64,000 nucleotides of DNA from Candidatus Accumulibacter similis (GCA_013347225.1 CP054595.1:4150415-4214414), one strand, 5' to 3'; shown: positions 8,821 to 17,942, counted from the first letter of the stretch. Notes: generated by a model not told the origin, from the sequence alone. Program-made: numbers and translations.

Positions 8821-9945
8821 ATGACCTTCAACGACACGCCCTCCGGGTCTGGGTCGCCGCGAGCAATCGGGTCGCCAATCGAGTCCGAGTGGCCGGCGCT
8901 GTCCGCGCAGGCGATCGTCGATCGCAGCGGAGCGACGAACCTGATCGTCCTGCTTCGCGTCAGGATGGGGTTTCCCGCGGAGAGCTTCGCGCTGGCGGCG
9001 CGGCCGCTGATCGACGGCTATGCGAAGTTCGTGCAGCTGCGGCCGATACCGGGCTCCAGTCGATATGGCGGTCCGGGCGGACAACTGCAGCGCGGGCTCG
9101 TGACCGCTCTGCGCGCGCTCGATCACCGGCGCGGCCAGATCCTGCCGCGCAGTGCGCCACCCGAGATCTTGGGCGCGCTCACGCATCGATGGACCTATGC
9201 GGTGTTCGCGGCAGCGCTGCTGCGCGATGCCGGCAGAGCTCAGTCAGACGATTCGGTGCGAATGTTCGAGCGCTGGGTACCGCCGATCGTCCAGGCTTGG
9301 TTGGCCGAACATCCTCCGCTGATGGAGGAACTGCGCGCCGTGCTAGCGGGCAGCGCGGAGGCATCCAGCGCGATTGCCGAACTGGTGGAGCGCGCCGTGA
9401 CCGGCACGCGCTCGGGCGTTGAGGCGACCCTGCCTCCTGCGCAGACGACGTCGATCGCCGGCGCGGTGAAGGCGAGCGTTGAGACGGCGCCAATCGCGCC
9501 CGAGGCTGACGGACCCGAATTCCTCGACGGCGTCGACGCGGCGGGTGCCGAGCGACCGCGACGCTTCATGGAGTGGGTGCGGCAGGGGATCGCCGACGGA
9601 ACCTTGCCGGTGAACGTGCGCGGCGCGCTCGTGCACGGGGTCGAGGACGGCCTGTTGCTCGCATCACCGGGCATCTTTCGGGCGTTCATCCGGCGCGATG
9701 GCGCCGGCCAGGCTGAGCCCGGCGACGCCGCGAAGCGGTTGCAGCGCGAGGTCCTTCGGGCCGGATGGCACCTGCGGGCCGATGGCGGCGTGAACCTGCA
9801 TGGCTATGCGTGGAAGCAGGACGGGCGCGCGGCCGTTCGCATCCACGGCGTCGTGATCCTTGCGCCACAGCGGTTCGTCGATCCGGTACCGCCGATCAAC
9901 CTGGCGCTCGTGCGCGTCGGTGACGCCACGGCGGCCGCGGAGTGA
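8821..9945 (+). CDS. Short MobH-type (TraI_2) relaxase homologue, catalytic histidines not conserved
   Basis: 374 residues from the ATG at 8821 (a GGA lies about 10 bases upstream; a longer reading from 8647 looks non-coding). Residues 77-91 (PGSSRYGGPGGQLQR) align with the MobH signature in which histidines precede GPGG and a further His follows. Here no His remains, and the later HD motif reads LLRDAG (R135-D136). The C-terminal part (FMEWVRQGIADG, ALVHGVEDGLLLASPGIFR) matches the TraI_2_C domain. Active MobH relaxases are longer, usually above 600 residues. It is coupled to traD. It may be a non-catalytic paralogue or a decayed relaxase; the true relaxase may lie outside the window. Confidence 0.75.
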   Translation: MTFNDTPSGSGSPRAIGSPIESEWPALSAQAIVDRSGATNLIVLLRVRMGFPAESFALAARPLIDGYAKFVQLRPIPGSSRYGGPGGQLQRGLVTALRALDHRRGQILPRSAPPEILGALTHRWTYAVFAAALLRDAGRAQSDDSVRMFERWVPPIVQAWLAEHPPLMEELRAVLAGSAEASSAIAELVERAVTGTRSGVEATLPPAQTTSIAGAVKASVETAPIAPEADGPEFLDGVDAAGAERPRRFMEWVRQGIADGTLPVNVRGALVHGVEDGLLLASPGIFRAFIRRDGAGQAEPGDAAKRLQREVLRAGWHLRADGGVNLHGYAWKQDGRAAVRIHGVVILAPQRFVDPVPPINLALVRVGDATAAAE

Positions 9946-11945
9946 TGGGCTATCCGCTGGAAGCCCGGCTGCGGCCGGCGCACGAACTCGGCGCGGCCTC
10001 GGTGTCGGCACTGGGCGCGGCCCTGATTCTGAGCAGCCCAGGGCTCTTTCTGATCTCTCCTCCTTGGCACCTGGCGCTTGCCGGCCTGCTGCTGTGCCAC
10101 GCGGCGTGGCGCGGCGCGGCCGGACTGAGCACGCTGCGCTATCGCGCCAACCTGCGCCGCCGGCGGCGCTATGAGTTGGGCCCCGCCGACATTCCCTGGT
10201 CGGCGGATCGGCTCTTTCTGGGGCGCGGGTTTCGGTGGGACCAGCGCCACACCCAGCGCTTGTTCGAGGCGCGGCTCCCGGTGAACCGACCGCTGCTCCA
10301 GGGCGGACCTTTCACGGGTGCGTTGGCGGTGTTCACGCCCCCAGCGGATGAATTCGGGGGCGTTGGCGGGGATCCCGCGATCCACGGTGTCGAGCCCGAC
10401 GAGACCGAGATCTGGATGGACCTGGAGGATCGAGTCGGGCACACGCTGGTGCTGGGCACCACGCGCGTCGGCAAGACACGGCTGGCCGAACTGCTGATCG
10501 CCCAGGACATCCGTCGCGGCGAGGTCGTGATCGTTTTCGATCCGAAGGGCGACGTCGATCTGCTGCGCCGCGTGTTTGCGGAAGCCGAGCGGGCGGGACG
10601 GGCAGGGGAGTTCTTCATGTTCCACCTCGGGCATCCGGAGATCTCCGCCCGCTACAACCCGGTGGGCAGCTTCTCGCGCATCACCGAGGTCGCCACGCGC
10701 ATCGCGGGCCAGTTGCCCTCGGAAGGCCAGTCCGCCGCCTTCAAGGAGTTCGTCTGGCGCTTCGTGAACGTGATGGCCCGCGCGCTCGTGGCGCTCGGTC
10801 GCAAGCCCGATTACCAGGAGATCAACCGCTACGCGTCCGATGTCGAGCCGCTGCTGATCGACTACTTCGAGTACTGGCTCGACCGGGAGCCCGCCGCCGC
10901 GGGCTGGCGTGAGGAGCTGCGATCGCTGGCCATCGACAAGAAGAATCTCGACAAGGGCCTGCAGTCGCGCGGCGCGCGTGCGGTCAGCCTCGTGGAATAC
11001 GCGCGGCGCAAGAAGCTCTACGACCCGATCGCCCACGCGCTCGCATCGACGCTCAACTACGAGAAGAGCCACTTCGACAAGCTGGTGGCGTCGCTGCTGC
11101 CCTTGATGGAGAAGCTCACCACCGGTCGCACCGCGTCGCTGCTGTCGCCGGAGCTCGACGATCCGACCGATTGGAGGCCAGTGTTCGATTGGACCTCGGT
11201 GATCCACCTGGGCGGCATCGTCTACGTCGGACTCGATGCGCTCTCCGACTACGAGGTGGCCGCCGCGGTCGGCAATTCGATGTTCGCCGACCTGACCAGC
11301 GTGGCCGGCAGCCTCTACAAGTTCGGCGCCGGTCGCGGCCTGCCGGGCGAGGTGACGCCCCGGCGGATCGCGATCCACGCCGACGAGTTCAACGAGCTGA
11401 TCGGCGACGAGTTCATTCCGCTGCTCAACAAGGCGGGCGGCGCGGGGTTTCAGGTGACGGCGTACACGCAGACCTGGTCGGACGTCGAAGCGCGCATCGG
11501 TTCGCCGGCCAAGGCCGGACAGATCGCCGGCAACTTCAACACCCTGATCATGCTGCGGGTGAAGGAGGTGGCCACCGCCGAGCTGCTGACGAGCCAGCTG
11601 CCCGAAGTGCATGTGGTCTCGACCGTCGTGTCGTCGTCGGTCTCGGACACCAACGACCCGGTCGACTTCGCGGACTTCGCCAGCCGCAACGAGGACCGCA
11701 TCGCCCCGGAAACCGTCCGGATGCTCGAGCCGACCGATCTCGTTCAACTGCCCAAGGGCGAGGCCTTCGCGCTCATTCACGGCGGCCAGCTGCACAAGAT
11801 CCGCATGCCGCTGCCATCGGCGTCGAGCGATGCGCTGATGCCTACGAGCCTCGCTGCAATTGGCGAGACGTTGCGCGCCCGCCTCGACGGGCCCTGGAAT
11901 CAGCCGGAGAACGATTCCGAACCGGAGGATCGGCGTGACGTCTAG
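9942..11945 (+). CDS. traD: Type IV coupling protein TraD (SXT/ICE type)
   Basis: A 667-residue coupling ATPase that recruits the relaxosome to the T4SS. Two N-terminal membrane helices lie at about residues 17-55. Walker A GTTRVGKT is at about 172-179, VIVFDPKGD follows, and the Walker B region reads IAIHADEFNELIGDEF. The line FQVTAYTQTWSDVEARIG is typical of the SXT-type TraD family. The start may be GTG at 9942 or the following ATG at 9945; both overlap the upstream stop, so translation is probably coupled. It overlaps the next gene by 11 bases. Confidence 0.95.
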   Translation: MMGYPLEARLRPAHELGAASVSALGAALILSSPGLFLISPPWHLALAGLLLCHAAWRGAAGLSTLRYRANLRRRRRYELGPADIPWSADRLFLGRGFRWDQRHTQRLFEARLPVNRPLLQGGPFTGALAVFTPPADEFGGVGGDPAIHGVEPDETEIWMDLEDRVGHTLVLGTTRVGKTRLAELLIAQDIRRGEVVIVFDPKGDVDLLRRVFAEAERAGRAGEFFMFHLGHPEISARYNPVGSFSRITEVATRIAGQLPSEGQSAAFKEFVWRFVNVMARALVALGRKPDYQEINRYASDVEPLLIDYFEYWLDREPAAAGWREELRSLAIDKKNLDKGLQSRGARAVSLVEYARRKKLYDPIAHALASTLNYEKSHFDKLVASLLPLMEKLTTGRTASLLSPELDDPTDWRPVFDWTSVIHLGGIVYVGLDALSDYEVAAAVGNSMFADLTSVAGSLYKFGAGRGLPGEVTPRRIAIHADEFNELIGDEFIPLLNKAGGAGFQVTAYTQTWSDVEARIGSPAKAGQIAGNFNTLIMLRVKEVATAELLTSQLPEVHVVSTVVSSSVSDTNDPVDFADFASRNEDRIAPETVRMLEPTDLVQLPKGEAFALIHGGQLHKIRMPLPSASSDALMPTSLAAIGETLRARLDGPWNQPENDSEPEDRRDV

Positions 11946-12648
11946 GAATGCGGCCTTTCACGACGGAGCGCTGGCGGGCGTGCTGCTCAGCCCACTGAAG
12001 CTGGCCTTCTCGCTGGCCCTGGGTCTGGTCGCGCTCCTGCTGTGCGCCTGGATCGTCGACTGGGTGTTCGTGTTCAAGGTCTGGCCGCAGGGGATCGTGC
12101 GACTGCGCGAGCTCCTGGCTCACGATCTTGGGGGCGGTATCGCGCTCGCCGCTCGGCAGGGCGCTGATGCCGGCGTCATCACTGCGCCGGCGAATGCCCT
12201 GTACTCGATCGTCTTCGAGGCCACCGGCATCCACGACATGGGCACGCAGTTCGCCAACGGGTCAGCCCTGTCGATCCCGGACACGATCATGCGGCGCAGC
12301 TATGTCTCGCACCGAGAGGGCATCGAGGCGGCGATGGTCGGCACGCAGCTGCTCGGCGTGCGCGCGGCAATCCTGGCGCGGTTCGCGCCGCTGCTCCTTC
12401 TTCTGTATGCGATCGGCGCCGCCGATGGCTTCACCCAGCGCGCGATCCGGCGGGCTTGTGGGGGACGCGAGTCGGCCAGCCTGTACCACCGGGCGAAGTA
12501 CCTGCAGTTGGCGGTGCTGGGGCTGGGCGGGGTTGCCCTCTTGATGTGGCCAGGGCCGGTGCAGTGGGAGCTGTGCGTGGTGCTGGGCGCGCTGCTGACC
12601 GGCGGCTTGGCGAGTGTGCAGTGGGCGTACTACAAGAAGCACATGTAG
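11935..12648 (+). CDS. ICE integral membrane protein, DUF4400 family
   Basis: 237 residues with a first membrane helix at about 22-45 (SLALGLVALLLCAWIVDWVF), a central soluble loop and three further helices near the C-terminus. The pattern (FVFKVWPQGI, FTQRAIRRACGGRESASLYHRAKY) fits the DUF4400 proteins that follow traD in many ICEs. Their function is not established. The GTG start at 11935 is chosen because GGAGG sits about 8 bases upstream; it lies inside the end of traD. Confidence 0.85.
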   Translation: MTSRNAAFHDGALAGVLLSPLKLAFSLALGLVALLLCAWIVDWVFVFKVWPQGIVRLRELLAHDLGGGIALAARQGADAGVITAPANALYSIVFEATGIHDMGTQFANGSALSIPDTIMRRSYVSHREGIEAAMVGTQLLGVRAAILARFAPLLLLLYAIGAADGFTQRAIRRACGGRESASLYHRAKYLQLAVLGLGGVALLMWPGPVQWELCVVLGALLTGGLASVQWAYYKKHM

Positions 12649-12721
12649 TGTGGTCCGGCTCCTCGCGCTTTCGTCGACGGCGCTTCTCAGCAAACAGAGC
12701 TTCCTCGGCGATTTCACTGCT

Positions 12722-12730
12722 GGTAAAATT
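12722..12730 (+). promoter_or_regulatory. Possible promoter of the regulator-ietAS operon
   Basis: The 147-base gap after the DUF4400 gene is visibly less GC-rich and contains TGGTAAAAT, an extended -10-like box (TAAAAT at 12724-12729). A weak -35 candidate TTCCTC lies 17 bases upstream. It sits 66 bases before the XRE gene. Assigned by eye only. Confidence 0.35.
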
Positions 12731-12795
12731 TCGGAAGGCTAAGGCGGGCTGTTGGAGCACCGTGTCCTGGGCGATTCAGCGGGGGGTAGTGCGCA

Positions 12796-13101
12796 ATGGA
12801 CGTGGGAAATGCTATTCGCCTCTGTCGGAAGCGGCGCGGCGTGTCTCAGACCGATGTCGCGATGCGCGCCGATTGCTCGGTGTCGTACCTGTCGATGCTG
12901 GAGAACAACAAGCGCGACCCGACGTTGTCGATGATTACGAAAATCGCCGAGGCGCTTCATGTGCCTGTTGGAGCGCTCTTCGTGATGGCATCCGAAGAGA
13001 AGGAGCTGGGGAACATCGATAGTCGGCTGGCCGGGAGACTGCAGCGCGCGGCCATGTCATCGATTCTGTCGGCGAACGACGCGGGGGCGGTCCGTGGCTG
13101 A
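12796..13101 (+). CDS. XRE-family HTH regulator
   Basis: 101 residues with a helix-turn-helix at about 17-36 (SQTDVAMRADCSVSYLSMLE) followed by NNKRDPTLSMITKIAEALHV, a textbook Cro/CI-type DNA-binding domain. The last 35 residues are unassigned. It lies 42 bases upstream of the ietA-like gene on the same strand, so it is the likely repressor or co-regulator of that module. Confidence 0.9.
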   Translation: MDVGNAIRLCRKRRGVSQTDVAMRADCSVSYLSMLENNKRDPTLSMITKIAEALHVPVGALFVMASEEKELGNIDSRLAGRLQRAAMSSILSANDAGAVRG

Positions 13102-13143
13102 GGGGTCTTTCGGCCATCGGTATCGCGGGAGCGGAGGATAGAG

Positions 13144-14172
13144 ATGGCTAGCGCGGATCAACTGAAGGCACTGGTCAAGTCCCACATCAGTCGGGACGAC
13201 AACCAATTCTATTCCGTCGCCATGCAGGTCGCTGCGCATGAGGCGAAGGCCGGACACGGCAAGCTCGCCGAAGAGTTGCGCGACATGATTGATGCCGCCA
13301 AGACGCGCAGCGTCTCAGGCGAGCCCGGAAAGCTCGTCCCCCTGGCGCGGCCGCGCGGCGAACTGGCCAACCTGCTTGACGTCAGTTATCCCAAGAATCG
13401 CTTGGCCGACATGGTGCTCGATCCGGTCGTCCTCGAGCAGTTGCAGCGAATCATGAAGGAACAGCGCCTCCATGCCCGCATTCGCGAGCACGGCTTGTCG
13501 CCTCGACGCAAACTTCTGCTCGTGGGTCCACCTGGCACAGGCAAGACGATGACTGCAGCCGTACTTGCCGGCGAACTCGGCGTTCCGCTGTTCCTTGTGC
13601 GTTTGGATTCATTGATCACCAAGTTCATGGGCGAGACAGCCGCGAAGCTGCGACAGGTCTTCGATGCCGTCACGGACGTGCGCGGGGTCTATTTCTTCGA
13701 TGAGTTCGATGCCATCGGGTCACAACGCGGCTTGGCCAACGACGTTGGAGAGATTCGGCGCGTGCTCAACAGTTTTCTGCAGATGATCGAGCGCGACCAG
13801 TCGACCAGCCTGATCCTGGCGGCTACGAATCACCCAGAGATCCTCGACTACGCGTTGTTCCGTCGTTTCGACGATGTCATCGAGTACCACCTGCCGACGC
13901 CAGCGCAGGCCATGGCTCTCATCCGGTCTCGTCTCGGCACCTACGCGCCCAAGCCATTGCCGGCCAAAGCATTGGCGGCGAAGACCGTTGGTCTGAGCTT
14001 TGCTGAGATTCGCCGTGCTGTCGACGAGTCCATCAAGGAGGTCGTCATGCATGAAGGAGGGCGAGTGGATGCGGATGCTCTTGGCCGGGCGCTCCTGGAG
14101 CGTCGCAGGTTGAGTGAGAAGCTGGAGAAGAACAACAAGCCAGTGAACCATGCCGGATCCAGCAGCCGATAA
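13144..14172 (+). CDS. ietA: AAA+ ATPase, IetA-like (partner of subtilisin-like IetS)
   Basis: 342 residues: a helical N-terminal region (to about 75), then a single AAA+ module with Walker A GPPGTGKT at 128-135, Walker B VYFFDEFDAIG (Asp186-Glu187), sensor-1 LILAATNHPE and an arginine-finger region LFRRFDDV. A GGAGG lies 6 bases before the ATG. The next gene is a subtilase that starts inside its 3' end. AAA+ ATPase/subtilase pairs of this layout are the IetAS type: on Agrobacterium Ti plasmids they act as a toxin (protease)-antitoxin (ATPase) stability locus, and homologous pairs are listed among phage-defence systems. The gene name is by architecture and neighbour. Confidence 0.85.
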   Translation: MASADQLKALVKSHISRDDNQFYSVAMQVAAHEAKAGHGKLAEELRDMIDAAKTRSVSGEPGKLVPLARPRGELANLLDVSYPKNRLADMVLDPVVLEQLQRIMKEQRLHARIREHGLSPRRKLLLVGPPGTGKTMTAAVLAGELGVPLFLVRLDSLITKFMGETAAKLRQVFDAVTDVRGVYFFDEFDAIGSQRGLANDVGEIRRVLNSFLQMIERDQSTSLILAATNHPEILDYALFRRFDDVIEYHLPTPAQAMALIRSRLGTYAPKPLPAKALAAKTVGLSFAEIRRAVDESIKEVVMHEGGRVDADALGRALLERRRLSEKLEKNNKPVNHAGSSSR

Positions 14173-16639
14173 GCGCGCGCACCTTCTCCTTCACGGCACG
14201 TCGCAACCGCACGCCTTCACTGCGCACAGTCCGGGCGGCGGAAAGAAGAAGCTGCCTGAGCGCGATCGCCAGGCGCACGGGCAGGCCCTGCGGGGGCAGC
14301 TGCAAGAGCTGGAAGCGGCAGCGGAAACCGCGGCTGCGTCTCAGCGTGAGCTTGCGCTCGAGAGCGGACTCGGCCTACAGATTGAGTTTGTCGGTCAGCC
14401 CGACGTGGAATTGGCTTTCCAGAGCCTCGCTGACGATCGGAAGAAGATCGAACTGCTGAGCGTGCGGAGAGAGGGTGACGTCACCTACGCCAACGTCTTC
14501 GTGCCGGATGGGGGGCTCGATCATTTCGAGCGCTACGTCGCGGACTACCTGGAGGAAAAGAAGGGCAAGAAGGGGCAGGCGCTGGATCACAAGGCCCTGC
14601 TGAACACGATCGCGTCGATCCGCGTCGCTGAGCTGCGTGCTCTCTGGACCGACGATCCAGGTCTACTGCCGGAGAATCCAGATGAGGCGTTCTGGTGGGA
14701 GGTCTGGTTGCCGGTGCGATCAGCGCGGCAGGCCGTGGTCTCAGATTTCAGAAAACTCGCCGAGCGTGCGGGCTGTGTCGTTAGCGAACACCAAGCCGAG
14801 TTCCCCGAACGGACCGTCCTGCTGATGTACGGGTCGCAGGGTCAATTCACACAGTCTGTGATGCTGCTGAACTGTGTTGCCGAACTGCGCCGCGCCAAGG
14901 ACACCGCCGAGTTCTTCGATGCGATGGGTGTCGAAGAGCAGGGACTGTGGATGAACGACATGCTGGCGAAAGCGCAGTTTGCCCCAGCGGGGACGGACGC
15001 GCCGCATGTCTGCTTCCTCGATACGGGCGTCAATCGAGGCCACCCGCTACTTGAGCCCTTGCTCGCCGAGCCAGATCTGCACTCGGTTAATCCCGCGTGG
15101 GGAGTCGACGACACGGCGAACCATGGCACTGGCTTGGCGGGTCTTGCCGCCTATGGAGACCTGACGCACGTCTTGGGCGAGACCGGTGTGGTGCAGGTCG
15201 CGCACCGGCTCGAATCGGTCAAGCTGACGCCAGACGAGGGGTCGAACGAAGGCGACAGCAAACACCACGCCTATCTGTTCGCCGAGGCTGTCAGCCGACC
15301 GGAGGTCACTGCTGCAGATCGACGACGGGTGTTCGCATCCGCCGTCACCGCCTCTGACTACCGCGACCGCGGTCGCCCGTCGTCATGGTCTTCCATGGTC
15401 GATCGGATGGCAGCAGACGTCGACGACGCCGGCCAGTATCCCCGGCTGTTCGTACTCGCGGCCGGGAACACGCGGGATCACGGGGCCTGGATGACGTATC
15501 CAGACAGCCTCTCGACCAACCTCGTTCACGACCCGGGGCAGGCATGGAATGCGATAACCGTGGGCGCCTGCACGAACAAGATCGACACTGAACATGATTC
15601 GCTCGTAGCAATCGCTCCCGATGGCGGCTTGAGCCCTTACACCACCACGTCCATGACCTGGGATCCCGCGTGGCCGCTTAAGCCCGACGTTGTATTTGAA
15701 GGCGGGAACGTCGCCAAGGACCAGCAAGGGGCGACGGGGATGTCGAGCCTGAACCTGCTCACGACAAACCACCGACCCAACGAACGGCTGTTCACGACGA
15801 CCAACGCCACCAGCGCCGCCTCGGCGCAGTGTGCGCGCATGGCTGCACAGATCATGGCTGCCTATCCGCAGCTACGCGCCGAGACAGTTCGTGCACTGAT
15901 CGTTCACTCGGCCAGGTGGACACCGGCAATGCGGCAGATGTATCTGCCCGCCAATGCCAAGCCGACCAAGAAGGACTATGTCAATCTCATCCGGCACTGC
16001 GGCTGGGGGATGCCAGATCTCGACCGGGCACTCTGGAGCGCGGGCAACTCGCTGACGTTGGTGGTCGAAGACCTGGTTCATCCCTATGGCAAGGATGACA
16101 AGCGGGGTGTCGTCAGTCGCGACATGAATTTGCATGCACTTCCTTGGCCGAAGGAAGAGTTGGAGGCCCTCGGCGATGCCGAGGTGCAGTTGCACGTCAC
16201 GCTGTCGTACTTCATCGAGCCCAACCCTTCGGCGAGAGGCGTGTCGTCGAAGTTCCACTATCCGTCGCACCGCCTCCGGTTCGACGTCCAGCGGCCGCTC
16301 GACGCTTCAACGGAGGACTTCATCGCACGAGTGAACGCCGCCGCCCAGCGCGAAGACGAAGGCGATGCGGCGAACCCGAAGGACACGGATTGGTACTTGG
16401 GGGAGCGGCAGCGTCACCGTGGGTCGCTTCATCGCGATGTCTGGCAAGGCACCGCGGCGGACTTGGCCAGCAGGGGATTCATCGCGGTGTATCCATCGGC
16501 TGGCTGGTGGCGTTCGCGACCTGCGCTCGAGCGGTACGCCCTCCCTGCGAGATACAGCCTCGTCGTGTCGATCCACACCGAGCAGACCGAAGTGGACCTG
16601 TACGCCGTCATTGCCAACAAGGTTGCCATCGTGGTCTGA
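14150..16639 (+). CDS. ietS: Subtilisin-like serine protease, IetS-like
   Basis: 829 residues without signal peptide, so probably cytoplasmic. The N-terminal 280 residues are a family-specific region. The S8 triad can be read as Asp291 (FLDTGVNRGH), His325 (ANHGTGLAGL) and Ser555 (NATSAASAQCARMAA, with the usual Gly before TS replaced by Ala), with the oxyanion Asn440 in VLAAGNT. A C-terminal domain of about 250 residues follows. It overlaps ietA by 23 bases, which suggests tight coupling of protease and ATPase synthesis. Expected role: the toxic or effector protease held in check by IetA. The triad looks intact. Confidence 0.87.
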   Translation: MPDPAADKRAHLLLHGTSQPHAFTAHSPGGGKKKLPERDRQAHGQALRGQLQELEAAAETAAASQRELALESGLGLQIEFVGQPDVELAFQSLADDRKKIELLSVRREGDVTYANVFVPDGGLDHFERYVADYLEEKKGKKGQALDHKALLNTIASIRVAELRALWTDDPGLLPENPDEAFWWEVWLPVRSARQAVVSDFRKLAERAGCVVSEHQAEFPERTVLLMYGSQGQFTQSVMLLNCVAELRRAKDTAEFFDAMGVEEQGLWMNDMLAKAQFAPAGTDAPHVCFLDTGVNRGHPLLEPLLAEPDLHSVNPAWGVDDTANHGTGLAGLAAYGDLTHVLGETGVVQVAHRLESVKLTPDEGSNEGDSKHHAYLFAEAVSRPEVTAADRRRVFASAVTASDYRDRGRPSSWSSMVDRMAADVDDAGQYPRLFVLAAGNTRDHGAWMTYPDSLSTNLVHDPGQAWNAITVGACTNKIDTEHDSLVAIAPDGGLSPYTTTSMTWDPAWPLKPDVVFEGGNVAKDQQGATGMSSLNLLTTNHRPNERLFTTTNATSAASAQCARMAAQIMAAYPQLRAETVRALIVHSARWTPAMRQMYLPANAKPTKKDYVNLIRHCGWGMPDLDRALWSAGNSLTLVVEDLVHPYGKDDKRGVVSRDMNLHALPWPKEELEALGDAEVQLHVTLSYFIEPNPSARGVSSKFHYPSHRLRFDVQRPLDASTEDFIARVNAAAQREDEGDAANPKDTDWYLGERQRHRGSLHRDVWQGTAADLASRGFIAVYPSAGWWRSRPALERYALPARYSLVVSIHTEQTEVDLYAVIANKVAIVV

Positions 16640-16643
16640 AATC

Positions 16644-17942
16644 GTGCAGAGCGACGCCCTGAAGAGCTTGGAACTCGACAAGATTGGTGGCTTGCTGACC
16701 AGCGGTGTGGCCGGTGAACTGCGCAGGCTCGAACTGGAGCGCGCCTCTTGGATGGCGGCCATGGCCCAGAGCCACAGCATCGCAGAGCAGATGAAGAAGG
16801 TGGTGGGAGACACGTCTCTTGCGGCCCAGCTGAGTAAGCAGGCAAAGGAGCTGCGGGCCTACTCCTTGCCAGAACAGATGAAGCTGCTCATTCCTGAGAA
16901 TTCGCTGGCTGTCCAGATGGCAAAGCGATGGCAGGAAGTCCAAAGGGCCGAACAAGAGAGCATCAGAAGAATGCTCGAACCCCTTCAGGACATTCGCAGT
17001 TCGCTTTTGAAGGACAGTGCGATCCAGCAGATGCTGGAGGACCTCGCGAAGCCACTTGCCGCCTCGGAGCAGTTGGCCAAGCTCGTCGAACAGGCCACGG
17101 GATCCAGCGCAGTTCTGAAGGGCATGCACTCGGACATCGAGAGCTCGATCGAGAGCGCCCGGAAGATTCTTGCGGATGCCTCGGTCAGTAGTGGTATCGG
17201 GCAGCTCATGAAGAGCTTCGAGGAGGCCAACAAACGCTGGATCGTTCCTCAGCCCTTGCTCGACTCGATTGGCGCGTTGCAGGCGCTGCAGGAGCAAATG
17301 GGCAGGCTGTCGTTGCCTGTGATCGATGCATCGTCTGCTGCCACGCTTGCCAAGGTGCTGGGGCCGGAGGGCATCAAGGCGCAGCTCGCGGCGATGGGCA
17401 TCAACCCCGATGGGTCAGTCAACGTCCAGTTCGTTCAGCAAGAAGACGGCCTCGGTCTCAGCCGCAAGACCTTGGAGTTGATGGCACTGTTGGGTTTCAT
17501 CCTGGCAGTACTGATCCCGCTCTACCAAGAGCTCAGCTCTTCACGCTGGCAGGCAGCGACCGATAGAACACTCGCAGGGCAGACCGAGAGGATCGAGGCG
17601 CTTGGCACCAATCTGGAGGCGCAGCGAAAGACGATCCATGCCCTCACGAAGGTGGTGGAGAGGGCCTTGGCGCAAGAAGCCAAACGGCAGGAGGAGCGAT
17701 TCGTCGTTTTGGATCGCGTGGCCATCGTTCGGTCCAAGCCGGAGCACGGGTCGGCCGTTCAGGGCAAGTTGCTGCCACGAGAGGTGGTCCGGCCGATCTC
17801 GGACCGCGGCAAGTGGATCGAGTTCGAGTACTACCACTGGCTCTACCAAGAGCATCGCACTGGCTGGGCACTGAAGAAGTACTTCCAGCGCGTGCCCGCC
17901 AACTTCGAGAAGCCCGGCAAAGAAGAGTCGACGACTCCATGA
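16644..17942 (+). CDS. Unknown repeat-helix membrane protein with C-terminal SH3-like domain, third gene of the ietAS-like module
   Basis: 432 residues from a GTG at 16644, four bases after the ietS stop; no Shine-Dalgarno, so coupling is likely. Residues about 40-95 contain four copies of S-[LI]-[AP]-x-Q-[ML]-x-K (SIAEQMKK, SLAAQLSK, SLPEQMKL, SLAVQMAK) spaced 13, 16 and 13 residues, then long amphipathic helices to about 250. One membrane helix is near 277-297 (LELMALLGFILAVLIPLY), a heptad stretch follows, and the end (VAIVRSKPEHGSAVQGKLLP, WALKKYFQRV) looks like a bacterial SH3 domain. I do not recognise a family for the whole protein. Position implies it works with IetA/IetS. Confidence 0.75.
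   Translation: MQSDALKSLELDKIGGLLTSGVAGELRRLELERASWMAAMAQSHSIAEQMKKVVGDTSLAAQLSKQAKELRAYSLPEQMKLLIPENSLAVQMAKRWQEVQRAEQESIRRMLEPLQDIRSSLLKDSAIQQMLEDLAKPLAASEQLAKLVEQATGSSAVLKGMHSDIESSIESARKILADASVSSGIGQLMKSFEEANKRWIVPQPLLDSIGALQALQEQMGRLSLPVIDASSAATLAKVLGPEGIKAQLAAMGINPDGSVNVQFVQQEDGLGLSRKTLELMALLGFILAVLIPLYQELSSSRWQAATDRTLAGQTERIEALGTNLEAQRKTIHALTKVVERALAQEAKRQEERFVVLDRVAIVRSKPEHGSAVQGKLLPREVVRPISDRGKWIEFEYYHWLYQEHRTGWALKKYFQRVPANFEKPGKEESTTP

Noticed and set aside
9804..11795. 663-codon minus-strand frame opposite traD
   Set aside because: Antisense of a motif-complete TraD; composition is His/Arg-rich as expected for a GC-rich mirror frame.
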